Origin: Flavonifractor sp052065355
GTDB lineage: Bacteria > Bacillota > Clostridia > Oscillospirales > Oscillospiraceae
Reading direction: 5' to 3'
Assembly: GCF_052065355.1 (NCBI RefSeq)
Contig: NZ_JBQHUF010000006.1
Coordinates: 1-64,000, forward strand
Length of the DNA stretch: 64,000 nucleotides
Below, one piece after another: positions 46,510-55,118 of this stretch (within the stretch, counting starts at the first letter, position 1; each line of letters begins with the position of its first letter). The notes below the pieces were generated by a model that saw nothing but the letters and a program-made list of their open reading frames with translations, was not told where the DNA came from and made no database searches. Made by a program: the position numbers and the translations under genes.

Positions 46510-47619
46510 TTACACGTTGAACCGGAACAGGACGATGTCCCCGTCCTTCATCACATACTCCTTGCCCTCGGAGCGGACCAGGCCCTTCTCCTTGGCGGCG
46601 TTCATGGAGCCGCAGGCCATCAGGTCGTCGAAATTGACCACCTCGGCCCGGATGAAGCCCCGCTCAAAGTCGGTGTGGATCTTGCCGGCGGCCTGGGGAG
46701 CCTTGGTGCCCTTGACGATGGTCCAGGCCCGGCACTCATCCTCGCCGGAGGTGAGGAAGGAGATGAGGCCCAGCAGGGTGTAGCTGGCCTGGATCAGTCG
46801 GTCCAGACCGGACTGGGGAATGCCCAGCTCCTCCAGGAACATCTTCTTCTCCTCGGCGTCCAGCTCGGCGATCTCGGCCTCCAGCTTGGCGCACACGGGG
46901 ATGACCTGAGCGCCCTCCTTGGCGGCCAGCTCCTCCACGATCTTATAGTAGGCATTGCTCTGGCAGTCGGCAAAGCCGTCCTCGTCCAGGTTGGCGGCGT
47001 AGATGATGGGCTTCAGGCTCAGCAGCTCGGCGGTGGCGATGATGGCGGCGTCGTCCTCGTCACACTCGAAGGAGCGGGCGGAGTTGCCGTCGTTGAGCCA
47101 GTCCTTCAGGGCGGAGAACACCTCCACCTCCCGCAGGAATTTTTTGTCACCCTTGGCGGCCTTCTGGGCCTTGTCGATGCGTCGCTCCACCATCTCCACG
47201 TCGGCCATGATGAGCTCGATGTCGATGACGCCGATGTCCCCGGCGGGGTCCACCGGCACGTTGGTGCTGGTGTCGGCCACCACGTGCATGATGTTCTCAT
47301 CGTCAAAGCAGCGCACCACGTGGACGATGGCGTCGCAGGCACGGATGTTGGACAGGAACTTGTTGCCCAGACCCTGGCCCTGGCTGGCACCCTTGACCAG
47401 ACCGGCGATGTCCACGAACTCCACCACGGCGGGGGTGGTCTTCTTGGGGTGGTACATCTCGCTCAGCGCGTCCAGCCGGCTGTCGGGCACGGCCACCACG
47501 CCCACGTTGGGGTCGATGGTGCAGAAGGGGTAGTTGGCGCTCTCAGCGCCGGCGTTGGTGATGGCATTGAACAGGGTGCTCTTGCCCACGTTGGGCAGGC
47601 CCACGATACCTAATTTCAT
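46510..47619 (-). CDS. ychF: YchF/EngD family redox-regulated ATPase
   Basis: 369 residues. The P-loop GLPNVGKSTLFNA is at the N-terminus, followed by FVDIAGLVKGASQGQGLGNKFL. In place of the G4 motif NKxD it reads NLDE-like residues, which favours ATP over GTP. A C-terminal TGS domain ends the protein. YchF associates with ribosomes and is linked to stress responses. It heads a three-gene run with the peptidase-like and DUF1294 genes. Confidence 0.96.
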   Translation of the reverse strand: MKLGIVGLPNVGKSTLFNAITNAGAESANYPFCTIDPNVGVVAVPDSRLDALSEMYHPKKTTPAVVEFVDIAGLVKGASQGQGLGNKFLSNIRACDAIVHVVRCFDDENIMHVVADTSTNVPVDPAGDIGVIDIELIMADVEMVERRIDKAQKAAKGDKKFLREVEVFSALKDWLNDGNSARSFECDEDDAAIIATAELLSLKPIIYAANLDEDGFADCQSNAYYKIVEELAAKEGAQVIPVCAKLEAEIAELDAEEKKMFLEELGIPQSGLDRLIQASYTLLGLISFLTSGEDECRAWTIVKGTKAPQAAGKIHTDFERGFIRAEVVNFDDLMACGSMNAAKEKGLVRSEGKEYVMKDGDIVLFRFNV

Positions 47620-47677
47620 CTATCTCCACAGCTCCTTTATTTCCTGTGCGGCAAAGCAGTCGCTAACACAACATTGT

Positions 47678-47706
47678 ATTATAACATAGGATTTTGTTAT
47701 CCTCAA
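47678..47706 (-). promoter_or_regulatory. ychF promoter
   Basis: TTGAGG (47706-47701), 17 bp and a perfect TATAAT (47683-47678). Confidence 0.82.
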
Positions 47707-47720
47707 TAGCCATTGGACAG

Positions 47721-48647
47721 TTATATCCCCACTTTTTTCTCCCCGATCTCGCCGCCGGACAGGGTCTCCCGCAGCAGGTTCAGGAACCGCCGCAGGACCG
47801 GGCTCCGGCGGTCGGCGGGCCAGGCCGCCCCATAGGACAAAGACGGGGGTCCGACCAGGGGGATCCGGCACAGCCCCGGCCGCCGCAGCTGGGGGAAATC
47901 CGCCATCACGGCGAAGGCGTACCCGGCCTCCACCAGGGTGAGCAGCACCTCCTGGTTTTCGCAGAACATCACCTGGTCCGGGGGGATGGCGGTGACGATC
48001 TGCCCCTGAAGGGCGAAGAGGGACGGAGGACAGGCGGGAGGGCGGCAGGCGGCGATGGTGGCCGTCCCCTTCAGCTCCTCCGGAGTCAGCTCCTCCGGAG
48101 TCAGCTCCTCCGCCTTTGCCAGGGGGTGGTCCTCCCGGCAGATACACACGATGGGGCAGCGGGTCAGCTCATGATAGGTGCTGTTTTTCGGCACGGTCTC
48201 CTGAAAGGTGAGCATGACGTCGATATCCCCCTCCGCAAGCAGGTTGTCCAGGGAGCTGAAGGGAAACAGCCGCAGCTGGGGCACCACCTCCGGCTCCTCC
48301 TGCCGCAGCCGTTCCAGGGCCGGACGGATGAGCCGCAGATCGGCGGCGCTGCGGCAGCCAATGCCCAGCTTGACCGGCCGGCTGCTCCGGCACTGTCTGA
48401 CCTGGGTCACGGACCGGCCCGCCAGCTTCAGGATATCCTCGGCGTATTGCAGGAACAGGTGCCCCTCCTGGGTGAGGCGGACGGTTTTGCTGGTGCGCCG
48501 GAACAGGGCAACCCCCAGCTCGTCCTCCAGGGTCTTGATCTGGTGGCTGACGGCGGGCTGGGTGATCCGCAGATGCTCCGCCGCCCGGGAAAAGTTGAGG
48601 AAATCCGCCACCGCCATAAAACACTCCAACTGCGTGGTATTCAACAA
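47721..48647 (-). CDS. LysR-family transcriptional regulator
   Basis: 308 residues. The N-terminal winged helix (FMAVADFLNFSRAAEHLRITQPAVSHQIKTLE) is followed by a periplasmic-binding-protein-like effector domain. Between the two lobes (about residues 180-195) is a short tandem LTPEE repeat, encoded by a 15-bp DNA unit present two and a half times at 48072-48112. The target genes are unknown; no divergent partner of clear metabolic role is next to it. Confidence 0.9.
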   Translation of the reverse strand: MLNTTQLECFMAVADFLNFSRAAEHLRITQPAVSHQIKTLEDELGVALFRRTSKTVRLTQEGHLFLQYAEDILKLAGRSVTQVRQCRSSRPVKLGIGCRSAADLRLIRPALERLRQEEPEVVPQLRLFPFSSLDNLLAEGDIDVMLTFQETVPKNSTYHELTRCPIVCICREDHPLAKAEELTPEELTPEELKGTATIAACRPPACPPSLFALQGQIVTAIPPDQVMFCENQEVLLTLVEAGYAFAVMADFPQLRRPGLCRIPLVGPPSLSYGAAWPADRRSPVLRRFLNLLRETLSGGEIGEKKVGI

Positions 48648-48728
48648 AACCGCCTCCTGTCCGCGGGAAAAGTTTAGTCAATGCGGAAAAACAATAAAAG
48701 TTATTTATAGATTATAGCAGATTTGAAT

Positions 48729-48757
48729 TTCACATACAAGTTGGTTAGTGCTATAAA
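48729..48757 (+). promoter_or_regulatory. promoter of marR and the ABC exporter pair
   Basis: TTCACA (48729-48734), 17 bp and TATAAA (48752-48757). A near-dyad GTTAG..CTAAC straddles the -10 and could bind the MarR protein (weak evidence). Confidence 0.5.
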
Positions 48758-48809
48758 AAGTAAGGTAGCTAACAATTTGCGCCCGACGCGATCAAAGGGG
48801 GGATATCAT

Positions 48810-49265
48810 ATGGCACTGGATCGAGGACGGCTGATGCGGGAGAACCGGCAGATCAGCATCCAGCTGGATCAGCGCTTCAACCGGGTGCTGGCGGAACGCA
48901 ATATTACAGGCGTGCAGGCCCACGCGCTGCTCTATGTGCTGCAGCAGGCCGGCGAAGGAGCCTCCGTGACGACGCTCCACCAGGTTTCAGGGAGCTCCAA
49001 GGCCACCATTTCCCACCTGGTCAAGCGGCTGCGGGAAAAGGGCTATGTGCGGGTGGAGCTCTGTCCGGAGGACGACCGGCGCAGGCTGCTGTTCGGCACG
49101 GAACAGGGCCGGCAGCTTCAGGCTGCGCTGGAGACCTCCTTTCAAACCATGGAGGACATCCTCTACCGGGGTTTTTCGCCGGAGGAGCTGTCCGACCTGG
49201 ACCGCCTGCAAAAGAAAATGCTCCGCAATCTATCTGAGACCCAAAGGGAGGCAACCGAATCGTGA
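48810..49265 (+). CDS. MarR-family transcriptional regulator
   Basis: 151 residues with a winged helix: helix TTLHQVSGSSKATISHLVKRLREKGYV and wing CPEDDRRRLLFGTEQG. The flanking helices form the dimer. It probably represses its own operon, which encodes two ABC half-exporters. The ATG at 48810 has GGGGGG at 7 nt; the frame is open further up, but into the promoter. Its stop overlaps the GTG of the first exporter gene. Confidence 0.92.
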   Translation: MALDRGRLMRENRQISIQLDQRFNRVLAERNITGVQAHALLYVLQQAGEGASVTTLHQVSGSSKATISHLVKRLREKGYVRVELCPEDDRRRLLFGTEQGRQLQAALETSFQTMEDILYRGFSPEELSDLDRLQKKMLRNLSETQREATES

Positions 49266-51001
49266 AAGAAGTATTACGGCACCTGGGGCGGTACCGGAAG
49301 GACACGTTCCTGTGCATCGCTATGGCGGCGCTGGAGATCTTTATGGAGATCCTCATGCCCTTTATCACCGCCATCATCATTGACCGGGGCCTGGAGGCCG
49401 CCAATCTGTCCGTCGTATACCGCTACGGAATCCTGATGGTGGTCCTGGCCCTGCTCAGCCTGGCTTTTGGCGCCCTGGCCGGCAAATGCGCCGCCAGCGC
49501 CTCCGCCGGCCTGTCGGCCAACCTACGCCAGGCCATCTATGACAATATCCAGACCTTTTCCTTTTCCAACATCGACAAATTCAGCGTGCCTGGCCTGGTC
49601 ACCCGGATGACCACCGACATCACCAACGTACAGAACGCCTTCATGATGGTCATCCGTATCGCGGTGCGGGCTCCGCTGATGCTGGTGTTCAGCTACGCCA
49701 TGTGCCTGATCATCAGCCCCCGGATGAGCCTGATGTTCCTCATCGCGGTGGTATTCCTCATCGTGGTCCTGGGGGCCATTATGGTGGTCACGCTGAAGAT
49801 CTTCAACCGGGTCTTTCAGAAGTACGACGACCTGAACGCCAGCGTCCAGGAGAACGTGTCCGCCATCCGGGTGGTGAAGGCCTTCGTCCGGGAGGACTAC
49901 GAGAACCAGAAATTTGCCAAGGCCTCCGCCAACCTGTATAAGCTGTTCGTCAAGGCCGAGGGCCTGCTGGCCTTCAATAACCCGGCCATGATGCTGGCGG
50001 TGTACTTCTGCATCCTCTCCGCCTCCTGGCTGGGCGCCCAGTTTATCGTGGGAGGCACCCTGTCCACCGGCGACCTCACCAGCCTGTTCAGCTACATCAT
50101 GTCCCTGCTGATGAGCCTGATGATGCTGTCCATGGTGGTGGTCATGATCTCCATGTCCATGGCCAGCATCCGCCGGATCAGCGAGGTCCTGCGGGAGACC
50201 CCCGACCTGGCCGAGCCGGAGCGGCCCGTCACCGAAGTGGCTGACGGCTCCATCGACTTCGACCACGTCAGCTTCTCCTACAAGCAGGGCAGCGGAAAAA
50301 ATGCCCTCAGCGACATTGACCTGCACATCAAGTCCGGGGAGACCATCGGCGTCATCGGCGGCACCGGCTCGGGCAAGAGCAGCCTGGTGAATCTGATCTG
50401 CCGGCTCTATGACGTAAGCGAGGGCTCCGTCAGGGTGGGCGGCCTGGACGTGCGTCAGTACGACATGGAGGCCCTGCGGAACCAGGTGTCGGTGGTGCTC
50501 CAGAAGAACACCCTGTTCTCCGGCACTATTCTGGACAACCTGCGCTGGGGTAACCCGGACGCCACCGAGGAGGAATGCATCCGGGCCTGTCAGGCGGCCT
50601 GCGCCGACGAGTTCATTGACCGCTTCCCCGACGGCTATCAGACCCGCATCGAGCGGGGAGGCGCCAACGTGTCCGGCGGCCAGAAGCAGCGGCTGTGTAT
50701 TGCCCGGGCTCTGCTGAAGCACCCCAAGGTCCTGATCCTGGACGACTCCACCTCCGCCGTGGACACCGCCACCGACGCCCGCATCCGCGCGGCCTTTGCC
50801 GAGCAGATCCCAGGCACCACCAAGATCATCATCGCCCAGCGGATCTCCAGCGTGGAGCACGCCGACCGCATCCTGGTGCTGGACGAGGGCCGCATCAACG
50901 GCTTCGATACCCACGAAAACCTGCTCAAGACCAACGCCATTTACCGGGAAATATACGATTCCCAGGTCAAGGGCGGCGGCGACTTCGACCAGAGCGCATA
51001 A
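49262..51001 (+). CDS. ABC exporter half A (degenerate ATPase site)
   Basis: 579 residues: six membrane helices, then an ATPase domain with Walker A GGTGSGKSS and signature VSGGQKQR. Walker B reads LILDDSTSAVD, with Asp replacing the catalytic Glu, and the H-loop is IAQRISS, with Gln replacing His. These are the marks of the degenerate half of a heterodimeric exporter such as BmrC/BmrD or TM287/288. It starts with GTG overlapping the marR stop. Confidence 0.92.
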   Translation: MKEVLRHLGRYRKDTFLCIAMAALEIFMEILMPFITAIIIDRGLEAANLSVVYRYGILMVVLALLSLAFGALAGKCAASASAGLSANLRQAIYDNIQTFSFSNIDKFSVPGLVTRMTTDITNVQNAFMMVIRIAVRAPLMLVFSYAMCLIISPRMSLMFLIAVVFLIVVLGAIMVVTLKIFNRVFQKYDDLNASVQENVSAIRVVKAFVREDYENQKFAKASANLYKLFVKAEGLLAFNNPAMMLAVYFCILSASWLGAQFIVGGTLSTGDLTSLFSYIMSLLMSLMMLSMVVVMISMSMASIRRISEVLRETPDLAEPERPVTEVADGSIDFDHVSFSYKQGSGKNALSDIDLHIKSGETIGVIGGTGSGKSSLVNLICRLYDVSEGSVRVGGLDVRQYDMEALRNQVSVVLQKNTLFSGTILDNLRWGNPDATEEECIRACQAACADEFIDRFPDGYQTRIERGGANVSGGQKQRLCIARALLKHPKVLILDDSTSAVDTATDARIRAAFAEQIPGTTKIIIAQRISSVEHADRILVLDEGRINGFDTHENLLKTNAIYREIYDSQVKGGGDFDQSA

Positions 51002-51015
51002 AGGAGGCCATTTCC

Positions 51016-52902
51016 ATGAATCAAACCAAACCCAAGGCCGGCGCCGGCAAGGTGCTCAACCGGGTGCTCCGCTATATGCTCCGCTCCTACGGAGCCCTGT
51101 TCGCGCTGGTCATCCTGTGCATCCTGATCTCCGCCGTGGCCACCGTAATGGCCGCCACCTTCCCCCAGACCCTGGTGGACGACTACATTGTGCCCATGGT
51201 GAACAGCGGCTCCCGGGACTTCAGCGGACTGGCTGCCCAGATCGCCAAGCTGGCCTGCCTGATGGCGCTGGGCGTGGTGGCTGCCTTTGCCTACAACCGC
51301 ATCATGGTCAACGTCAGCCAGGGCACCATGCGCCGGCTGCGCAACGACCTGTTCCGCAGCATGGAGTCCCTGCCCATCCAGTACTTTGACACCCACGCCC
51401 ACGGCGACATCATGTCGGTGTACACCAACGATATCGACACCCTGCGGCAGCTGCTGAGCCAGAGCATTCCCCAGATCATCAACTCGGTGATCACCATGGT
51501 GGCCACCCTGGTGACCATGCTGTTCATCAACCCCGCCCTCACCGTGATCTCGGTACTTACCGCCCTGGTGATGCTGACCATTACCCAGTGCTTCTCCCGG
51601 CTGTCCGGCAAATACTATGTCCGGCAGCAGCGGGACCTGGGCATCGTGGACGGCTTTATCGAGGAGATGCTGGACGGCCAGAAGGTGGTCAAGGTCTTCT
51701 GCCATGAGGAGGCCGCCAAAGCCGATTTTGCCAAGGTGAACGAGGCCCTGCGCCAGAGCACCGACAAGGCCAACCGCTACGCCAACCTGCTCATGCCCAT
51801 CAACAACAACATCGGTTGGCTCAGCTATGTGCTGGTGGCTATCGTAGGAGCCGTGCTGGGCATCAACGGTCTGGCGGGGGTCACTCTGGGCACGGTGGTC
51901 ACCTTCGTGGGCCTGAACAAGAGCTTCACCCAGCCTATCACCCAGGTGAGCCAGCAGGTCAACTTCGTGGTCACTGCCGCCGCCGGTGCCCAGCGTGTCT
52001 TTGAGCTGATGGACCAGCAGCCTGAATCCGACGAGGGCTATGTGGAGCTGGTCAACGCCAAGGAGGGGGCGGACGGCCAGCTCACCGAGAGCAAGGAGCG
52101 CACCAACGTGTGGGCCTGGCGGCATCCCCATAAGGCCGACGGCACCGTCACCTACACCAAGCTGGAGGGCGGTGTGGTGCTGGACCACGTGGACTTCGGC
52201 TATGAGCCGGGTAAAATAGTGCTCCATGACATCAGCCTGTACGCCCATCCGGGACAGAAGATCGCCTTCGTGGGAGCCACCGGCGCCGGCAAGACCACTA
52301 TCACCAACCTGATCAACCGGTTCTACGACATTGCCGACGGCAAGATCCGGTACGACGGCATCAACATCAACAAGATCAAAAAGTCCGACCTCCGCCGGTC
52401 CCTGGGCATCGTCCTCCAGGACACCCACCTCTTTACCGGCACGGTGATGGACAACATCCGTTACGGCAACCTGGATGCCACCGACGAGGAGTGCATCGCC
52501 GCCGCCCAGCTGGCCAACGCCGACGGCTTCATCCGCCGCCTGCCCGACGGGTATGACACCATGCTCACCGGCGACGGCGCCAACCTGTCCCAGGGCCAGC
52601 GGCAGCTCATTGCCATCGCCCGGGCCGCCGTGGCCGATCCTCCCGCCCTGATCCTGGACGAGGCCACCTCCTCCATCGACACCCGGACGGAAAAGCTGGT
52701 GCAGGACGGCATGGATGCCCTGATGACCGGGCGGACCACCTTCGTCATCGCCCACCGCCTGTCCACCGTCCGCAACTCCGATTGCATCATGGTCATGGAG
52801 CAGGGCCGCATCATCGAGTGGGGCACCCACGACCAGCTGATGGAGAAAAAAGGAAAGTATTATCAGCTCTATACCGGAAAGCCGGCCCAGGCTGCCGGCT
52901 GA
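51016..52902 (+). CDS. ABC exporter half B (catalytic ATPase site)
   Basis: 628 residues: six membrane helices, an insert of about 45 residues before the ATPase domain (EGADGQLTESKERTNVWAW region), then Walker A GATGAGKTT, signature LSQGQ, Walker B LILDEATSSID with intact Glu, and H-loop IAHRLST with intact His. It complements the degenerate site of the preceding gene, so the two form one heterodimeric drug or lipid exporter. The AAGGAGG site and 14-bp gap indicate one operon with marR. Confidence 0.93.
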   Translation: MNQTKPKAGAGKVLNRVLRYMLRSYGALFALVILCILISAVATVMAATFPQTLVDDYIVPMVNSGSRDFSGLAAQIAKLACLMALGVVAAFAYNRIMVNVSQGTMRRLRNDLFRSMESLPIQYFDTHAHGDIMSVYTNDIDTLRQLLSQSIPQIINSVITMVATLVTMLFINPALTVISVLTALVMLTITQCFSRLSGKYYVRQQRDLGIVDGFIEEMLDGQKVVKVFCHEEAAKADFAKVNEALRQSTDKANRYANLLMPINNNIGWLSYVLVAIVGAVLGINGLAGVTLGTVVTFVGLNKSFTQPITQVSQQVNFVVTAAAGAQRVFELMDQQPESDEGYVELVNAKEGADGQLTESKERTNVWAWRHPHKADGTVTYTKLEGGVVLDHVDFGYEPGKIVLHDISLYAHPGQKIAFVGATGAGKTTITNLINRFYDIADGKIRYDGININKIKKSDLRRSLGIVLQDTHLFTGTVMDNIRYGNLDATDEECIAAAQLANADGFIRRLPDGYDTMLTGDGANLSQGQRQLIAIARAAVADPPALILDEATSSIDTRTEKLVQDGMDALMTGRTTFVIAHRLSTVRNSDCIMVMEQGRIIEWGTHDQLMEKKGKYYQLYTGKPAQAAG

Positions 52903-52947
52903 CGCAGGAACCCTCTTGCCTTTCCATAAAAAACCGTGTAGAATCTT

Positions 52948-52980
52948 GGTGCGGCCTCCCTTGGGGACCGCACCATTTTT
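52948..52980 (+). terminator. terminator of the marR-ABC operon
   Basis: GGTGCGG (52948-52954) pairs with CCGCACC (52968-52974), followed by ATTTTTC. Confidence 0.75.
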
Positions 52981-52999
52981 CTGTTCAGGAGGGATATCC

Positions 53000-54355
53000 A
53001 TGCGGCTGGGTCAGACCGGCGACATTACCCAGGGCGTCATCTGGAAACAGCTTCTGGCCTTTTTCTTTCCCCTGTGGTTCGGTACCTTCTTCCAGCAGCT
53101 GTACAATACAGTGGATACGGTGGTGGTGGGCCGGTTCGTGGGTAAGACCGCCCTGGCTGCCGTGGGTTCCACCAGCGTCATTGTCAACCTGACCGTGGGT
53201 ATCTTTACCGGCCTGGCTGCCGGTGCGGTGGTGATCATTGCCCAGCGCTACGGCGCCCGGTTGGGAGAGGAAGTCCACAAAGGCGTCCACACCGCCATGC
53301 TGCTGGCCATTTTCATGGGCGCGGTCTTTATGATCGTCGGCTTCCTCCTTACTCCCTGGGCTCTGCGGGCCATGAATACCACCGAGGACGCCCTGCCCGG
53401 CGCAATTCTCTATCTGCGGGTCTTTTTCCTGGGCATGATCCCCAATCTGGTCTACAACATGGGTACCGGCGTACTGCGGGCGGTGGGAGATTCCCGCCGG
53501 CCTCTGTATTTCCTCATTGCCGCCTCTCTGTGCAATATCGTGCTGGATCTGCTGCTGGTGGTGGTGTTCCACCTGGGCGTGCTGGGTGTGGCTATCGCCA
53601 CGGTGGCTTCTCAGCTGCTCTCCGCCGTGCTGGTGGTGCTCTCTCTCATGCGGGCCAACGGCGCGCCCTTCCAGCTCTTTCCCCGGGAGCTGGCCTTCCA
53701 TGGCTCCCTCCTCCAGGCTATCCTGCGGGTGGGCGTGCCTACCGCCCTCCAGTCCGTGATGTACAACGCCTCCAATATCGTCATTCAGACCGCCATCAAC
53801 TCCTTCGGCACCGACGCTGTGGCCGCCTGGACCGCCTATGGAAAAATGGACGTGATCTTCTGGATGACCATTACCGCCATGGCCCAGTCGGTGACCACCT
53901 TCGCCGGGCAGAACTACGGCGCAGGCAAGTATGACCGGCTGAAAAAGGGTGTAAGGATATCGGTGGGCATGAGCGCATTGATTACCCTGGGCATCAGCGT
54001 CATTATGGTGCTCTTTGCCCGGCCCATCCTTACCATCTTTACCCCTGACCACGACGTGCTGGAGATCGGAGTGGGCATGGTCCACTTCCTGGCCCCCAGT
54101 TATATCACCTACATCCTCATAGAACTGCTCTCCGGCGCCATCCGGGGAGCGGGCAAGTCCCTGGTGCCTACCCTGATTACCGTGTTCGGCGTGTGCGGTC
54201 TGCGGCTGCTGTGGCTGTTTACCGTGGTGCCCGTCTACCACACCATCAACATGGTGGCGGCCAGCTATCCCATTACCTGGACGGTCACCTCCATCGGCAT
54301 GCTGGTCTACTACTGTTTGGGCAAATGGCTGGCGCCTCCCAAAGAGATGATTTAA
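53000..54355 (+). CDS. MATE-family efflux transporter (second copy)
   Basis: 451 residues with 12 membrane helices and typical MATE segments: FPLWFGTFFQQLYNTVDTVVVGRFVG near the start and GTGVLRAVGDSRRPL in the loop after helix 4. It is only distantly similar to the MerR-controlled pump at 44-45 kb. The ATG at 53000 follows AGGAGGG by 6 nt. No regulator sits next to it; the preceding operon ends in a terminator, so its promoter must lie in or near that terminator, or read-through expresses it. Confidence 0.92.
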   Translation: MRLGQTGDITQGVIWKQLLAFFFPLWFGTFFQQLYNTVDTVVVGRFVGKTALAAVGSTSVIVNLTVGIFTGLAAGAVVIIAQRYGARLGEEVHKGVHTAMLLAIFMGAVFMIVGFLLTPWALRAMNTTEDALPGAILYLRVFFLGMIPNLVYNMGTGVLRAVGDSRRPLYFLIAASLCNIVLDLLLVVVFHLGVLGVAIATVASQLLSAVLVVLSLMRANGAPFQLFPRELAFHGSLLQAILRVGVPTALQSVMYNASNIVIQTAINSFGTDAVAAWTAYGKMDVIFWMTITAMAQSVTTFAGQNYGAGKYDRLKKGVRISVGMSALITLGISVIMVLFARPILTIFTPDHDVLEIGVGMVHFLAPSYITYILIELLSGAIRGAGKSLVPTLITVFGVCGLRLLWLFTVVPVYHTINMVAASYPITWTVTSIGMLVYYCLGKWLAPPKEMI

Positions 54356-54360
54356 AACAG

Positions 54361-54399
54361 AAAAACACCGGAACCTCCAAAAGGTTCCGGTGTTTTTTT
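54361..54399 (+). terminator. MATE terminator
   Basis: A 16-bp stem with AAAAACACCGG on the left arm and CCGGTGTTTTT on the right, then further T. Very strong. Confidence 0.9.
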
Positions 54400-54449
54400 C
54401 TGCCTGCTCCTCAGTCCCTGTCAGCGGTCTTTTCTCCCTAAAGTTTCTC

Positions 54450-54497
54450 TTGCAAAAATCGAACATATGTTGTATACTCTACTCGAACATAAGTTCT
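54450..54497 (+). promoter_or_regulatory. promoter with two LexA-type boxes
   Basis: TTGCAA (54450-54455), 17 bp and TATACT (54473-54478). CGAACATATGTTGT (54460-54473) fills the spacer and CGAACATAAGTTCT (54484-54497) lies just after the -10. Both fit the Gram-positive LexA box CGAAC-N4-GTTCG with one or two changes at the right end. Binding there would block transcription until DNA damage. Confidence 0.78.
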
Positions 54498-54625
54498 GAT
54501 AAACAGAGGGAACTTTTCCACCGTTTGTGCCGTCTATGTGGATAAAGGGACATTGAGTCCATTCTATGGGACAGCAGACGTGGGATAATGTGCTTATCAA
54601 AGGAAGATGAGCAGGAGGGATCGCC

Positions 54626-54949
54626 ATGGAGACCATTTATTATCGTCTGAACGCCGCCCGCATCACCGTAGAGGGAGACCGGAAGGTATCCGGAGGAGAA
54701 GAGGTGCGCTGTGTGGTCCTGCCCAAAAAGGCCAAGCCCGCCCCGGCGGAGGGGAAGGTGCTGGACTTTGAGGCCTACCGCCGGGCTCTGGAGCCGGAGG
54801 CGGTCTCCCCGGTGGAGGAGGACGCTGAGCCGGAGGAGGCTCCTGCGCCCAAGCGTTCCCTGTCCCCCTGGATCCTGGCGGATGTGTGCGCCTCGGCGGC
54901 GGTGGTGCTCTGCACTGCGCTGGCTGCCCTGGGGGTCCTGCTGGGCTGA
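54626..54949 (+). CDS. small single-pass membrane protein under probable SOS control
   Basis: 107 residues. The N-terminal half contains YRLNAARITVEGDRKV and a VLPKKAKP stretch. The middle is acidic and proline-rich (VEEDAEPEEAPAPKR), and one membrane helix (about 84-106) ends the protein. No domain is recognised. The promoter has two LexA-type boxes. In Bacillus the SOS gene yneA encodes a small membrane protein that blocks division; a similar role is possible here but there is no sequence similarity that I can see. AGGAGGG precedes the ATG. The 5' leader is long (about 140 nt). Confidence 0.7.
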   Translation: METIYYRLNAARITVEGDRKVSGGEEVRCVVLPKKAKPAPAEGKVLDFEAYRRALEPEAVSPVEEDAEPEEAPAPKRSLSPWILADVCASAAVVLCTALAALGVLLG

Positions 54950-54958
54950 AACTAGCAG

Positions 54959-54994
54959 AAAAATGACCGCGGCGGGCTTATGCCCCGCCGCGGT
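54959..54994 (-). terminator. spoIIID terminator with the stop codon in the loop
   Basis: An 11-bp stem (54994-54984 / 54976-54966) whose loop contains the spoIIID TAA (54980-54978), followed on the minus strand by CATTTTT. Confidence 0.8.
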
Positions 54995-55118
54995 ATTTGT
55001 TTCTGGTGGCAATCCCTCCCCGGATGTGCCGCTCGGCCTTGTTTTCATCCAGCACCTGCTTGACCTGGAGATAGAGGGTGCGATTGAAGGCGGGCAGCCG
55101 CTCGCTCAGGTCCTTGTG
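54978..55118 (-). CDS. spoIIID: spoIIID, 3' part of the interrupted gene
   Basis: From the CA core at 55118-55117 the frame reads H-KDLSERLPAFNRTLYLQVKQ and on to ERHIRGGIATRNKY, then TAA. This aligns with the C-terminal two-thirds of Bacillus SpoIIID (HKDLTERLP, IRHLRGGEATKLKY). It has no start codon of its own and is separated from its 5' part by the 8.2-kb element. The recombinase gene overlaps it in another frame on the same strand down to 55045. If the element leaves by recombination at CA, the 5' part joins in frame. Confidence 0.92.
   Translation of the reverse strand, partial: HKDLSERLPAFNRTLYLQVKQVLDENKAERHIRGGIATRNKYRGGA

Noticed and set aside
54566..54610. A 14-codon frame (MGQQTWDNVLIKGR) in the leader of the SOS-type gene
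   Set aside because: No Shine-Dalgarno and no amino acid pattern suggesting a leader peptide.
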